Shown piece by piece: positions 1 through 8,604 of a DNA stretch of 64,000 nucleotides. Source of the stretch: Actinomyces lilanjuaniae (GTDB taxonomy: Bacteria > Actinomycetota > Actinomycetes > Actinomycetales > Actinomycetaceae); contig NZ_CP032514.1 in assembly GCF_003606385.1 (NCBI RefSeq), positions 124,001-188,000 of the forward strand. Reading direction: 5' to 3'. Within the stretch, counting starts at the first letter, position 1, and each line of letters begins with the position of its first letter. The notes under the pieces are model-generated. The model had not been told where the DNA came from. It saw only the letters and a list, made by a program, of their open reading frames with translations, and made no database searches. The translations under genes were made by a program, and so were the position numbers.

Positions 1-1368
1 GGGGGATGAGGCTGACGCGGCGGAGGGGGACTCCCGCTGGGAGTCGGACTGGCAGCTGCTCAGCGCCCGCCTGGAGATGCTGCCGCAGACTCTGGCAGGC
101 CTGAGGGCGTCCCTGGAGGACTCTGCGGCGCGAGGGGTCGTCTCCCCGGCCAGTCAGGTCGAGTTTGTTGTCGGCCAGGCGCGGGACTTTGCCGACCGGC
201 CGCCCCTGGCCCCGGCCGGGGGGCTTCCCTCCTCCCTGACCGGTGAGGTGGAGCGGGCAGACCGGGTGGCGCGCCAGGCCTGCCTGGACTTCGCCGAGTA
301 CTTGATCTCTACCCTGGGGCCGCAGGCGCCGCTGGCGGAGGGGGTGGGACCGCAGCGCCACCAGCTATGGATGCGTCGCCACCTGGGTACGCGGGTAGAC
401 CCGGGCAGACCTTCGCGTGGGCACAGGAGGAGCTGCGCCTGGTAGCGGCCGAGCAGGACCGCCTCGCTGCCGAGGTGCTGGGACCAGGGGCGGACTATGC
501 TGCGATGAACATCCACCTGCGCTCGGACCCGGCACTCGGTCTGAGTCCCCAGGAGTACCTGCCCTGGGCGCAGTCAGTGGTAGACCAGGCGTGGGACGTC
601 GTGGTGGGCAAGGTCCTGGACCTGCCTCAGGGCCTGGGGCGTCCCAGGGTTGTCCTGGACCGGTTCGGCAGGCAGGGTCACGCCGGGGACCCGTGCCACT
701 ATGAGGAGCCCTATGGCACCGGCGGGGTGCACCCCGGCACTGTGGTCCGATCCCTGGCAAAGGGGGAGGAGGTGCTGTGGCCCTGGGTGGAGCGCACCAC
801 CATGCTGCACGAGTCTGTGCCCGGCCACCACGTGCACTCCGGGGGCACACCGCTGACATGAGGCTGACACTGTGGCAGCGCTACTTGGGCAGGGTGCCCG
901 GGTGCAACGAGGGCTGGGCGCTGTATGCCGAGTCGCTGGGTGAGGAGCTGGGGCTGGTGGAGGAGCCGCAGGACCGTTTTGGGCTGCTGGCCGCGCGCCG
1001 GTGGCGCCTGGCCCGTGTCCTGGTCGACTTGGGGTGCATTCCCGGCTGCCGGTGCCGCCGGAGGTGCTGGCCCTGCCTGGGGCTGACACCGTGTGGAGCA
1101 GGGCGACTGTGATGGCCGTGCTGCGTGCACACACGATCTTCCCCGAGGAGTTCCTGCGCTTTGAGACCAGCAGACGTCTGGGGTGGCCCGCCCAGTCCCT
1201 GTCCCACGTGCTGGGGAGCGGGTGTGGCGTGCGGGTCGGCGTGCTGCTGAGGCGCGGGTGCGCTCCCAGGGAGGCAGATGGGGGCCTGGCCAGATGCGTT
1301 CCTTCCATAACAGGGCGATCAGCCTGGGATCGGTCGGGCTGGGACTACTGGAGCGTGAGCTGTCCTGA
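1..1368 (+). pseudogene. DUF885 family protein, 5'-truncated by the window and frameshifted
   Basis: The reading frame enters from the left edge and moves through at least four frames: frame 2 to about 360, frame 1 to about 845, frame 3 to about 1030, frame 2 to about 1215, then frame 1 to the TGA at 1366-1368. Stitched together it gives a DUF885-type sequence: MLHESVPGHHVH near 800-840 (a metal-binding-like HExxxGHH pattern), NEGWALYAESLGEELG near 905-955, and a C-terminal FHNRAISLGSVGLGLLERELS segment. DUF885 proteins are bacterial proteins of roughly 550-600 residues with a predicted zinc-peptidase-like motif and poorly defined substrates. Conserved segments survive on both sides of every shift, so the breaks are recent mutations or sequence errors. 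No adjacent gene suggests a pathway. Confidence 0.75.
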
Positions 1369-1788
1369 GCCAGGGCATGGCTGGGGGAGCCCGGCGCCGT
1401 TGACGGGCCCCTGGTCAGGATGCCACAATAAGGTCTTCTTGTGAATGGGGTAGGCAATGTATCTGGAGTCGTAGCGAGGTCTGTCGGCACCTGTTGTCCC
1501 TCTATTTATACGGGGACAGAGGTCCTGGTGGTGGACAGGGTGGCCGTGGGCCGGGCGACCTGCTTTGGGGAGGGTGCGCCTGGGTGGTCTCTGGGTACTC
1601 TGGTGTCGAGCCTGACGCGCGACGAGATGCCAGCCTGGCTAGGCGCAAGAGTGCCTGGAGGAAGGCTGGGTGGTTCAGGGCTGGTATGCTGGGAACTACC
1701 TGGCACCGCGAAAGTCACACAGCCGTGTTATATCACTGTCCGGTGGTTCTAGGAGGACGCGCCTCTTTTCTCTGGCTAGGCTGGGGCC
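1369..1788. other. Intergenic region with a small A+T-rich inverted repeat
   Basis: I see no gene with convincing coding character in these 420 bases. The short open frames that cross it lack family motifs and good ribosome binding sites. A hairpin with arms TGTCCC and GGGACA lies at 1495-1518 around an A+T-rich loop (TCTATTTATAC). It could be an operator or a weak terminator. The last 12 bases hold the -10 box of the next gene. Confidence 0.5.
1777..1782 (+). promoter_or_regulatory. -10 box TAGGCT of a probable leaderless promoter
   Basis: TAGGCT fits the actinobacterial TANNNT -10 consensus and ends 7 nt before the GTG at 1789, so transcription would begin at or next to the start codon. 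The only Shine-Dalgarno-like AGGAGG (1751-1756) is 33 nt upstream, and an in-frame TAG at 1777-1779 excludes an earlier start. No clear -35 is visible. Confidence 0.5.
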
Positions 1789-2676
1789 GTGAGCTCGACT
1801 AAGTGTCCTGACCAGCGCGTCGCGGTCATCGTCCCTGCCAAGGACGAGGCGCAGCGCATCGCCGCCACTGTTCGTGCTTGCCGCTCCATCCCACGGGTTG
1901 ACCTGGTCGTCGTCGTTGACGACGGCTCCGTGGACGGTACCCAGGACCACGCTCGGGCTGCAGGAGCCGTGACCGTGCGCCACTCGGTGACCCGGGGTAA
2001 GGCCTCCGCCCTGGAGACCGGTGCCAGTGTCGTCGGTATGCGTGACTACGTGCACGGCCCTGCCCGCCTCCTGCTGTTCATCGACGCTGACCTGGGGGAC
2101 TCCGCAGCGGCCTGTGCCGATCTTGTGCCCCCTGTCGTTGACGGGGTCTGCGACATGTCCGTAGCCGTGCCGCCCAGGCAGCACGGGGCCGGCGGGCGGG
2201 GACGGGTGGTCCACGCTGCTCGCCGGGCCATTGCCCGAGCCACCGGGTGGGAGCCTGTCGCTCCCCTGTCGGGGCAGCGCTGTCTGAGCCGGAAGGCCTA
2301 CGAGAAGGCTGCTCCCCTGGCTGAGGGGTGGGGAGTCGAGGTCGGGCTGACCATTGACGTCCTCGTCGCCGGGATGGCGGTGATCGAGGTGCCCTGCGAC
2401 ATCACCCACCGGGTCACCGGGAACGACCGTGCGGGGGTCCTTCACCGCGCCGCGCAGTACAAGGACGTGGTCAGGGCTGTGGCTGCCCGGACCCTGCGGC
2501 GTCACCGCGTGCCTGCGGCGCGTTATGAGAAGGCTGCGCAGGAGCAGAACGCCTTCCACGTCTACCGGGCACACAGCGTGAGGACGTCCGAGCCCGGTGC
2601 CGGGCAGGACGGGGGCCAGGGAGGCGGTGCCTCCACGGATGCCCCTGCGGGCTCGTCGCGCTCCGCAGGAGCCTGA
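1789..2676 (+). CDS. Family 2 glycosyltransferase
   Basis: 295 aa. A GT-A nucleotide-sugar-binding fold is indicated by the N-terminal strand-loop VAVIVPAKDEAQRI (residues 11-24), VVVVDDGSVDGT (40-51) and FIDADLGD (97-104), whose DxD would bind the metal and nucleotide-sugar. The later SGQRCLSR and WGVEVGLTIDV segments are typical of polyprenyl-phosphate or phosphoglycerate sugar transferases, but the acceptor cannot be told from sequence. No membrane segment is visible. The last 40 residues are low-complexity Gly/Ala/Ser. The GTG start is forced by an in-frame stop just upstream. The convergent neighbour is a large membrane protein, so a joint role in cell-envelope glycan assembly is possible but unproven. 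Confidence 0.85.
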   Translation: MSSTKCPDQRVAVIVPAKDEAQRIAATVRACRSIPRVDLVVVVDDGSVDGTQDHARAAGAVTVRHSVTRGKASALETGASVVGMRDYVHGPARLLLFIDADLGDSAAACADLVPPVVDGVCDMSVAVPPRQHGAGGRGRVVHAARRAIARATGWEPVAPLSGQRCLSRKAYEKAAPLAEGWGVEVGLTIDVLVAGMAVIEVPCDITHRVTGNDRAGVLHRAAQYKDVVRAVAARTLRRHRVPAARYEKAAQEQNAFHVYRAHSVRTSEPGAGQDGGQGGGASTDAPAGSSRSAGA

Positions 2677-2801
2677 CCGGCGGTGCGGGTAGGCCGCGGC
2701 TGCCGGTGCCTGGTCGCTGGTGACATCATGCTGTGCGGCTGATGCTGTCGATGCCGCTGACGGCGTTGACGCTGCTGATCCTTGGCGGGGAGCCCGTGCC
2801 G

Positions 2802-5288
2802 CTAGGTGCTGTTGGCTTCTGGTGCGTCGCTGGTGGCCGCTTCCGCCACGTTGATGCTCCCCAGAGCAAGAGCCAGGAGAGCGGGGACGGAGCTAGCCAG
2901 GACAAAGCCCGCTATCGTGATACCCGAGTCGTTGACCACGACGGCGACTGCCGTCAGGACGGTGAGGGAGGTCAGTGCGGGGCGCAACCACTGGTTGCAG
3001 GAGACGCCGGGCTGTCCGACCTGAGGCTGTGTGCCTTGGTCGTGTGCTGACGGAGCCTGTGTGGTCTGGGTCGGCTCGGCTCGGGTCTGTGCGGTCCGGG
3101 GCTGTGCCAGCTGGATCTGGGCGAGCCAGGCGTAACGGCTACGACCTGCCAGCCAGCGACGCCGCTCGTGACGCGCCCAGGCCAGCAGCGCGGCAGCACC
3201 GACAGCGCCTGCGACCAGGGCTGCCAGGGCGGTGGTGCTCGTGGTGAAGGGGGTGACGAGCGCACCGAGCCTGCGCGCCAGGGCTGTCAGGGCGGTGCCG
3301 TCCAGGACCTGGGCGGCAAAGCGCCCCAGGTGGGTGCGCTGCTCCTGTGGACGCAGGTAGTCCGCCGCGGCGAGTGCGGCGACGAGGCACCCGGAGGCGA
3401 CGGCGACACCCGCCCAGCGCAGGGCTCCCAGCCGGAGCTGGCATAGGCCCGCAGCCAGGGCGGCTAGCGCGGGCAGCAGCGCGAGGGCGCCGCCGACGTC
3501 GGCACCCAGCTGGGGTGCGGCATCGACGACCAGGGCTGCCCCGCCCAGGAGGCCTACGACCATGAAGGCTCTGCGACGTCCGCCGCCCAGGACCTGCCAG
3601 GTGACGGCAAGAGCGACTATTAGTGCGCCGGCTGTCAGGGCGAAGGCAGTGTTGGAGACGCCGTAGAACCGCCCGGCCACGACCGCGTTCATCCCCAGGG
3701 GGCTGTTGAAGGCCAGGCGGGCGCCCAGGGCGGCGTCAGTCAGCCATGCCGTCACCGTGGCGGTGGCCAGCAGGTAGGCGGTCGCACCGGGTGCGGACGC
3801 GGCGGGAGGAGGCAGGGCCGGACCCCGGGAGGTGTGGGCTACAGCAACCAGGCCGGAGAGGCAGCCAGCCAGCACGGCGGAGGTGGCCAGGACCAGGCCC
3901 AGGGTGGGGGCCGCCACCCACGGGGCGGGGATGCCGCCCTGCGAGCCCCAGCGCCACCAGGGGGCCGCGTTGGCCAGCAGCACGCCCAGCGGCCCGGCCG
4001 CAGCCACGGCGGCGACCTGGGAGAGCCTGCCGACCCGGCGTCGCGGCCGGCTCCCGGGGCGGTCCCGGGGAGCCCGCAGGGCGAGGGCGGCCCAGGCCAG
4101 CAGCAGGGCTGCGACTCCAACCAGCAGCAGGCTGGTGGGGATGACGGTGCGCTGGGAGGCGCGTGCGTGGAGGGCGTCGTCAGCCAGGGCGGACAGGCGG
4201 GGGTCGTCTGTGTCCCTGGTGGTGCCCTCGGCGGCGCTCCCGGCTGCGGCCCTGGCCGTGGTGGGCTCCTCCTGGACGTCAGTGAGGTGGGCGGTGGCGG
4301 GCAGGGTCAGGGCCTGGCCGTCGAAGTCGGGCGCCGTGGTGTCTGTGAGCGCCTGGGCCAGGGTCGGGGCCAGGTCGGTGAGCTGGATGAGGCCGGGCTG
4401 GTGGGTGGAGGCTCCCACCAGCAGGGAGCCGCTGGTCCCCCGGGGCGAGGTGGTACCTGCCGGGAGGACGCTGACTTGTGGCCCGGGGTCCTCGTTGTCA
4501 GCCAGGGAGGCGATGACGACCCGGGTGCCCGCAGGCGCGGTGGCCAGCGTGGTGGACAGGGCCTGGGCCAGGGAGCGCAGGCGGGCGGCGTCATCGGGAG
4601 CGTCGCCTCCGGTCGTGGCAGTGGTGTCGTCTGTGGTGTCGTGGGTGCTGCCGGGCGTCGTGGTGGCGGGCTGGGAGGCTGGTGAGCCGGGCTCCGCCGA
4701 GCCCTGCGGGGTGGCATCCACCAGGACCAGCCCGGTCGGGTCGGCGCCCGTGAGTCCTGCCAGGGCCTCCTCCAGCGTGGTTGTGGACTGCGCGCCCAGG
4801 GTGTGGCGCGCGCCCTGGCCGACGGCTGAGGTGCGGACTCCCTGGGTGCTGAGGTGGTCGGCCAGCTGGCGGGAGGTGGCGGTCCCGCTGCCGGAGGCGG
4901 TGGGCTCCCAGGTGCAGGCCCTGGAGCCCTCCACGGCGCGCACCCGTGTTCCTGCGGTCAGGGTGAGCCAGCCGTCGGCGGGGCAGGTGCGGTCGGCGGG
5001 GGTGCGCACGGCCAGGTTCAGCGGCTCATTGGAGGTCGCGAAGCCCAGGACGGTGCTGGCGGCCTCGGCGGTGGTGGCGTCCTGGGAGCCAGCCAGGCCG
5101 GTCAGGTCTGACCAGGTGAGGTTGTCGGTGCCCAGCACAACCAGCGGGGCCCTGGAGGCACCCGGTGCGGCCCGCTCGGTCGCGAAGGCGGTGCCGACGG
5201 CGGACAGCACCATGCCGACCACCACCAGCAGGATGAGAACGTAGACGACGACACGCACCCAGCGTTGCTGGCGGCTTCGTGGTCTCAC
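2802..5288 (-). CDS. Large multi-pass membrane protein with extracytoplasmic N-terminal domain
   Basis: 828 aa. A signal-anchor helix near residues 12-35 (VVVYVLILLVVVGMVLSAVG) is followed by about 350 residues of soluble, Thr/Ala/Asp-rich sequence that should lie outside the membrane. From about residue 390 there are roughly ten hydrophobic helices. One loop carries a distinctive FNSPLGMNAVVAGRFYGVSN segment. The soluble part alternates short strand-like stretches (PLVVLGTDNLTW, GLVLVDAT, TRVVIASLADNE), reminiscent of an alkaline-phosphatase-like or sulfatase-like fold, but I see no metal ligands. I do not recognise a named family. It converges on the glycosyltransferase gene with a 125-nt gap. 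An envelope function is inference from topology and neighbour. Confidence 0.75.
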   Translation of the reverse strand: MRPRSRQQRWVRVVVYVLILLVVVGMVLSAVGTAFATERAAPGASRAPLVVLGTDNLTWSDLTGLAGSQDATTAEAASTVLGFATSNEPLNLAVRTPADRTCPADGWLTLTAGTRVRAVEGSRACTWEPTASGSGTATSRQLADHLSTQGVRTSAVGQGARHTLGAQSTTTLEEALAGLTGADPTGLVLVDATPQGSAEPGSPASQPATTTPGSTHDTTDDTTATTGGDAPDDAARLRSLAQALSTTLATAPAGTRVVIASLADNEDPGPQVSVLPAGTTSPRGTSGSLLVGASTHQPGLIQLTDLAPTLAQALTDTTAPDFDGQALTLPATAHLTDVQEEPTTARAAAGSAAEGTTRDTDDPRLSALADDALHARASQRTVIPTSLLLVGVAALLLAWAALALRAPRDRPGSRPRRRVGRLSQVAAVAAAGPLGVLLANAAPWWRWGSQGGIPAPWVAAPTLGLVLATSAVLAGCLSGLVAVAHTSRGPALPPPAASAPGATAYLLATATVTAWLTDAALGARLAFNSPLGMNAVVAGRFYGVSNTAFALTAGALIVALAVTWQVLGGGRRRAFMVVGLLGGAALVVDAAPQLGADVGGALALLPALAALAAGLCQLRLGALRWAGVAVASGCLVAALAAADYLRPQEQRTHLGRFAAQVLDGTALTALARRLGALVTPFTTSTTALAALVAGAVGAAALLAWARHERRRWLAGRSRYAWLAQIQLAQPRTAQTRAEPTQTTQAPSAHDQGTQPQVGQPGVSCNQWLRPALTSLTVLTAVAVVVNDSGITIAGFVLASSVPALLALALGSINVAEAATSDAPEANST

Positions 5289-5504
5289 GGTCCCAGCCTA
5301 CGTGGGGCACGGACGGGATCGGCTGGTCCGACTCCCTGCTGTGTAGGGCGGGCGGCCTCAGCGTCCTGGCCCTGTGGGTACCCCACGGGCGCCCCGGGTC
5401 CTGAGTTCTCGCGATCCCGCAGTCTGATCAGCGGATGCCAGCCGGAACCAGTGGTAGCCTGCCAAGAGAGGACGTGAGGTAGGGCACCACAGGAGGGAGA
5501 TGCC

Positions 5505-5704
5505 ATGTCTGAGCACCGAGGCTACGGGGGACGTGACCCGCAGGAGGCGGCCCACGGGGCAGCCGCCCGGATCGACGCCATGGCGGGCGATGCTGAAAGG
5601 CGCAGGGTCATGAGGTGAGCTGGGATGGGCGGGACGCCCCTGGTGCCGGGAGGAGGCAGTTTGGGGCGCTCCACATCACGCCCGACGGTCCGGAGTACAT
5701 CTAG
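5505..5704 (+). pseudogene. Remnant of a small protein gene
   Basis: A strong ribosome binding site (AGGAGGGAG, 5491-5499) precedes an ATG at 5505 that opens a 37-aa frame ending at 5618. The sequence is MSEHRGYGGRDPQEAAHGAA then ARIDAMAGDAERRR. A second frame overlaps its end and continues with protein-like sequence (QFGALHITPDGPEYI) to a TAG at 5702-5704. The two pieces look like the start and end of one small protein joined by a frameshift or internal deletion. The ARIDAMAGDAERR helix resembles the start of YbaB-like or other small helical proteins, but the match is too short to assign. Confidence 0.4.
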
Positions 5705-5757
5705 GGCGGTGGTCTCAAGCAGCAGAACGCTCAGCGAGCCGCCAGGTGGCGGGGAGC

Positions 5758-5846
5758 CCCGTGGAGATGGGGCTGAGGAAGGAGCAGCGACGGCGCGTGT
5801 CTCAGGCGCAGCACCGGGCCCGTGGAGATGGGGCTGAGGAAGGAGC
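5758..5846 (+). repeat. 28-bp direct repeat, 61-bp period
   Basis: A 28-base sequence starting CCCGTGGAGATGGGGCTG and ending AGGAAGGAGC occurs at 5758-5785 and again at 5819-5846 without a mismatch. The second copy supplies the AAGGAG ribosome binding site of the gene starting at 5851. The first copy has the same site but no start codon after it. This looks like a small tandem duplication of a 5' leader. Confidence 0.7.
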
Positions 5847-5850
5847 TGTC

Positions 5851-6390
5851 ATGGCGGGCGAGGGAGCACCGGTGCCTGTGCCTGGTAGTGGGGTCTGGTG
5901 GCGTCGGGTGGTGCGCGCGGTGGTGGTGGCTGTTGTCCTGGTGCTGGTGGCGGCGGGTGCGCGTCTGTGGTGGGAGAACCCCTCGAGGCGCAGCGTGGAG
6001 CTGCCCGAGGGGATCGAGCAGGGGGTGGTGCTAGAGATGAGCAGCAGCATAGGACCGTTGTATGCCAACACAGGCTGCCTGCAGACGAAGGGGCTGCGCT
6101 CCCAGGGCCATGAGTGGGTGGGGACCATGGGCTGGTCACGGGCCGACCCTGAGACGGGCAGGCCCACCGGTGAGGAGGAGACCTTTGAGCTGCGCCTGGG
6201 GGAGAGCTTCTACGCCGAGGGCCTGGGCACGGTCACCCTCCTGGCCGTCAACCCTCCCCCGATAAGGACCCCGCTGAGTTCCGGTGACCTCCTGGGGGGC
6301 TGGACCCACCGGGTCAACATAGTCCCGGAACCCGGGGTCGTCCCCGAGGAGCCCTACTGGCGCCTCTGGCATGAGTTGCTGGAGGTGTGA
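5851..6390 (+). CDS. Small single-pass membrane protein of unknown function
   Basis: 179 aa from the ATG at 5851, chosen because AAGGAG lies 5 nt upstream; the frame is open back to 5746, but that stretch is leader repeat. Residues about 17-40 form one hydrophobic helix (VVRAVVVAVVLVLVAAGARL). The rest should be extracytoplasmic, with a compact domain that includes FELRLGESFYAEGLGTVTLL and one Cys in YANTGCLQTKG. I do not recognise the family. The architecture (N-terminal anchor plus a domain of about 130 residues) matches the tandem membrane-anchored proteins at 36.7-40.1 kb. It converges on the calpain-like gene, so it is a candidate immunity partner for that protein. That link is inference. 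Confidence 0.6.
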   Translation: MAGEGAPVPVPGSGVWWRRVVRAVVVAVVLVLVAAGARLWWENPSRRSVELPEGIEQGVVLEMSSSIGPLYANTGCLQTKGLRSQGHEWVGTMGWSRADPETGRPTGEEETFELRLGESFYAEGLGTVTLLAVNPPPIRTPLSSGDLLGGWTHRVNIVPEPGVVPEEPYWRLWHELLEV

Positions 6391-6457
6391 CTGGAGGTGT
6401 GAGCAGCGATCACACGGGCGCAGGGCACCGTGACGGGTGCGTGCAGACAGTGGTGGC

Positions 6458-7522
6458 CTACATGTCGCCGATGTAGGTCTTGTTGAAGTACTTCTCGTAG
6501 TCCTCCCGGGTGATGCGGATGGTCCCGCCCCCGACGCGCCCGTTGCCCGGCACGGGGTTGGTGTCCCAGGGATTGTAGAGGGTGACGTACTCGTCATTAA
6601 TATCGACCACCGTGTAGGCGTGGCTGTCCCAGACCTGGAAGTCTCCCTCCTGGTCGCCCGTGTCGATGCGGCCGTTGCCGTTGGTGTCGACGGTGGCCTG
6701 GACCGTGCTGCCGTCGCTGAAGTCCCCGCGCGCGGTGCCACCGACCACGACCCTGCGCTCCTCCACGGCCTCCTCGATGGTGTCCCACTCCTCCTCGGTG
6801 TACTCGTGCTGGTTGTAGTGGCGGGGGTAGGGGAGGAAGCCCCACCTGCCCCACCCCCAGCCGTCGGTGCTGACCGTCTGCGTGCCCTCGCCCGAGAGGG
6901 CCTCCATGGGATCTGTGGGGTCGCCGCCCTTGACGTCCTCCGGGTCCCTGCCCTGCTGCTCCAGGTAGAGGGCGTAGGCGCGCTCGTAGATGTTGATGAT
7001 GCTGGGGAAGCCCTTGTCGGTGCCCTGGTTGCCAAAGAGGTAGAAGTCGTCCACGGTGATCTCGACCTCCTGGTCGCCGTCGTGGAAGGTGACCACGAAG
7101 GCGTTCTGGGACTCCTCCCACCGCACCTGGTCGCGCAGGGCCTGGCGGCCCTCCTCGGTGTCGGAGTAGGCCTGCAGCACCGCCAGCAGGTAGCAGTCAC
7201 CGATGTTCTCCTGCTCCACGCTGTCCCACTCGGCCGTGCCGTCGGCCTGCTGACGGATCCGCTCGATGTCGCTGTCCCGGAGCTCAAAGGTCGTCCACTT
7301 GTTGATGTCGGAGTCGTCGGTGTCCACAGTGGCTGTGCCCAGTGTGGTGGCGGCCTGGGTGGCGGCGTGGTGGACCTCGGCGCGCAGGGCCTGGTAGGTG
7401 GCGGCGAGGCTGGCCAGGCCTGCGGCTGCGGGCCCGGCGGCCAGGGGGTTGCCCAGGGCGCTGCCCACCAGGGACTCGGCCTGGGCGCGCAGCCCCACGC
7501 GTATTTCCCGCGGCTCTCTCAC
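6458..7522 (-). CDS. Calpain-like (C2 family) cysteine protease, possible secreted effector
   Basis: 354 aa with a GTG start; no internal Met offers a convincing alternative. The C-terminal 260 residues carry the papain-fold calpain signature: catalytic Cys in ENIGDCYLLAVLQAY (about residues 105-119), His in WDSHAYTVVDI and Asn in YVTLYNPWDTN near the C-terminus. A short calcium-site-like DTNGNGRIDTGDQEGD loop lies between them. The N-terminal 70 residues are Ala-rich and helical, resembling the end of a type VII secretion effector N-terminus rather than a signal peptide. Bacterial calpain-like domains occur both as intracellular proteases and as toxin tips. No secretion gene is adjacent; the type VII locus begins 15 kb away. 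Protease assignment is firm, effector role is inference. Confidence 0.8.
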   Translation of the reverse strand: MREPREIRVGLRAQAESLVGSALGNPLAAGPAAAGLASLAATYQALRAEVHHAATQAATTLGTATVDTDDSDINKWTTFELRDSDIERIRQQADGTAEWDSVEQENIGDCYLLAVLQAYSDTEEGRQALRDQVRWEESQNAFVVTFHDGDQEVEITVDDFYLFGNQGTDKGFPSIINIYERAYALYLEQQGRDPEDVKGGDPTDPMEALSGEGTQTVSTDGWGWGRWGFLPYPRHYNQHEYTEEEWDTIEEAVEERRVVVGGTARGDFSDGSTVQATVDTNGNGRIDTGDQEGDFQVWDSHAYTVVDINDEYVTLYNPWDTNPVPGNGRVGGGTIRITREDYEKYFNKTYIGDM

Positions 7523-7579
7523 GCGTAGTGCCGCGCCTTATCCCGTTCCAGGTAGGGGGAGCCCTCCGGGGCAGCACCC

Positions 7580-8518
7580 TCACACGTACTGCCGCGCCAC
7601 CCCCACGGCCTCGGCCCCGTAGCTCCCGCCAAAGAGGAAGGCGTGGATCATGAGCAGGTGCAGGGAGTGCAGGCCCACCCGCTCGCGCCACCCGGCCGCC
7701 AGCGGTGACACCTCGTGGTAGGCGGCGTAGATCCGCTCCAGGTGCCTCTGCCCGAACACCCCCAGTGCCGCCAGGTCCGTCTCCGCGTGCGCCCCCTGGG
7801 CCATCGGGTCAATGAGGACGCCGACGACGTCGGGCACCTCCCCGTCGGTGTCCCGCCGGGTGCTGGCCCGGCCGGTTCCCGCCCCCAGCGGCCCCACCCC
7901 GGCCTCTGGCGGCGCCCAGCCCAGGGTGTGGGACACCGGCACCCACAGCACGTTGCCGCACCACAGGTCCCCGTGGGTGCGCGCCACCGCCACCTCCTGG
8001 CTGCGCTGCTGCGCGCCAGCACGGACCAGGCCGGGCTGGTCGGCGTCGAAGTCGCCGTCCACCAGCCTGGCGCACAGCCTCTCGATGACGCGGGCGCCCT
8101 GGGTGCTGATTGACCCGTTGTCCCTGGAGGCCCCCAGGTAGGCGAGCACACGGTCCTCAGCGTAGAACTCCCCCCAGCGGCGCTGCGCACCGGGGTCCTC
8201 GAACCGTCGCAGCCGGATGTCGCTGCGCCCCATCTGAGCCACCCCGTCCCAGTCAGGTGGGGCCGCGCCGAAGGCGGGCGCTCCCGCCGCGTGCGTGACG
8301 GCCAGCGCCCGGCCAAAGGCCTCGGCCGCACTCGCCGTGACCCTGGTCGTGGCCAGGCGGGGCTCCTCCAGCCAGCCGGGGCCGGTGGTGGCCGGGACCA
8401 CGTGGGCGCCGCCGTCGGCCATGGCCTGGGCCAGCCACCACAGCCCCTGCGCCTCCAGGAGTGTGGAGACGGGGCCGTCGTCGTGCTTGCGGAACGTGCT
8501 GGGGGAGGGCGCTGTCAT
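7580..8518 (-). CDS. Fructosamine kinase family protein
   Basis: 312 aa. The protein-kinase-like fold of the fructosamine kinase family is shown by the catalytic-loop motif ARTHGDLWCGNVLW and the metal-binding LIDPMAQGAHAETDLAAL, which correspond to the HGDLWxGN and IDP signatures. Members phosphorylate ketoamines on glycated proteins or small amines (protein deglycation), using ATP in the cytoplasm. The N-terminal GxGxxS-like nucleotide loop is weak: the annotated start gives TFRKHDDGPVST where family members usually have a longer N-lobe. The gene lies 57 nt upstream of the calpain-like gene on the same strand. An internal insertion rich in Gly, Arg and Thr separates the catalytic loop from the IDP motif. 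Confidence 0.85.
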   Translation of the reverse strand: MTAPSPSTFRKHDDGPVSTLLEAQGLWWLAQAMADGGAHVVPATTGPGWLEEPRLATTRVTASAAEAFGRALAVTHAAGAPAFGAAPPDWDGVAQMGRSDIRLRRFEDPGAQRRWGEFYAEDRVLAYLGASRDNGSISTQGARVIERLCARLVDGDFDADQPGLVRAGAQQRSQEVAVARTHGDLWCGNVLWVPVSHTLGWAPPEAGVGPLGAGTGRASTRRDTDGEVPDVVGVLIDPMAQGAHAETDLAALGVFGQRHLERIYAAYHEVSPLAAGWRERVGLHSLHLLMIHAFLFGGSYGAEAVGVARQYV

Positions 8519-8592
8519 AGGGCCAGCCTGCCAGGTACGGTGCGGCGCCGCGCGCTCCCGGCCTACCGTGCCACCATCCCGCCCGGCCCCGA

Positions 8593-8598
8593 TACCCT
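8593..8598 (+). promoter_or_regulatory. -10 box TACCCT, probable leaderless promoter of pheA
   Basis: TACCCT fits TANNNT and ends 7 nt before the ATG at 8605, with no Shine-Dalgarno sequence between. The spacing matches the boxes before serS, dnaX and the glycosyltransferase gene. Confidence 0.5.
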
Positions 8599-8604
8599 GT
8601 GACC

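Noticed and set aside
1441..1802. Two overlapping + strand frames before the glycosyltransferase gene
   Set aside because: No ribosome site, no motif, and they run into the promoter and start of the real gene.
3832..5244. 470-codon open frame on the + strand
   Set aside because: Antisense to the 828-aa membrane protein; composition is Arg/Ser/Val-rich without motifs.
6437..7528. 363-codon open frame on the + strand
   Set aside because: Exactly antisense to the calpain-like gene, whose Cys, His and Asn motifs decide the strand.
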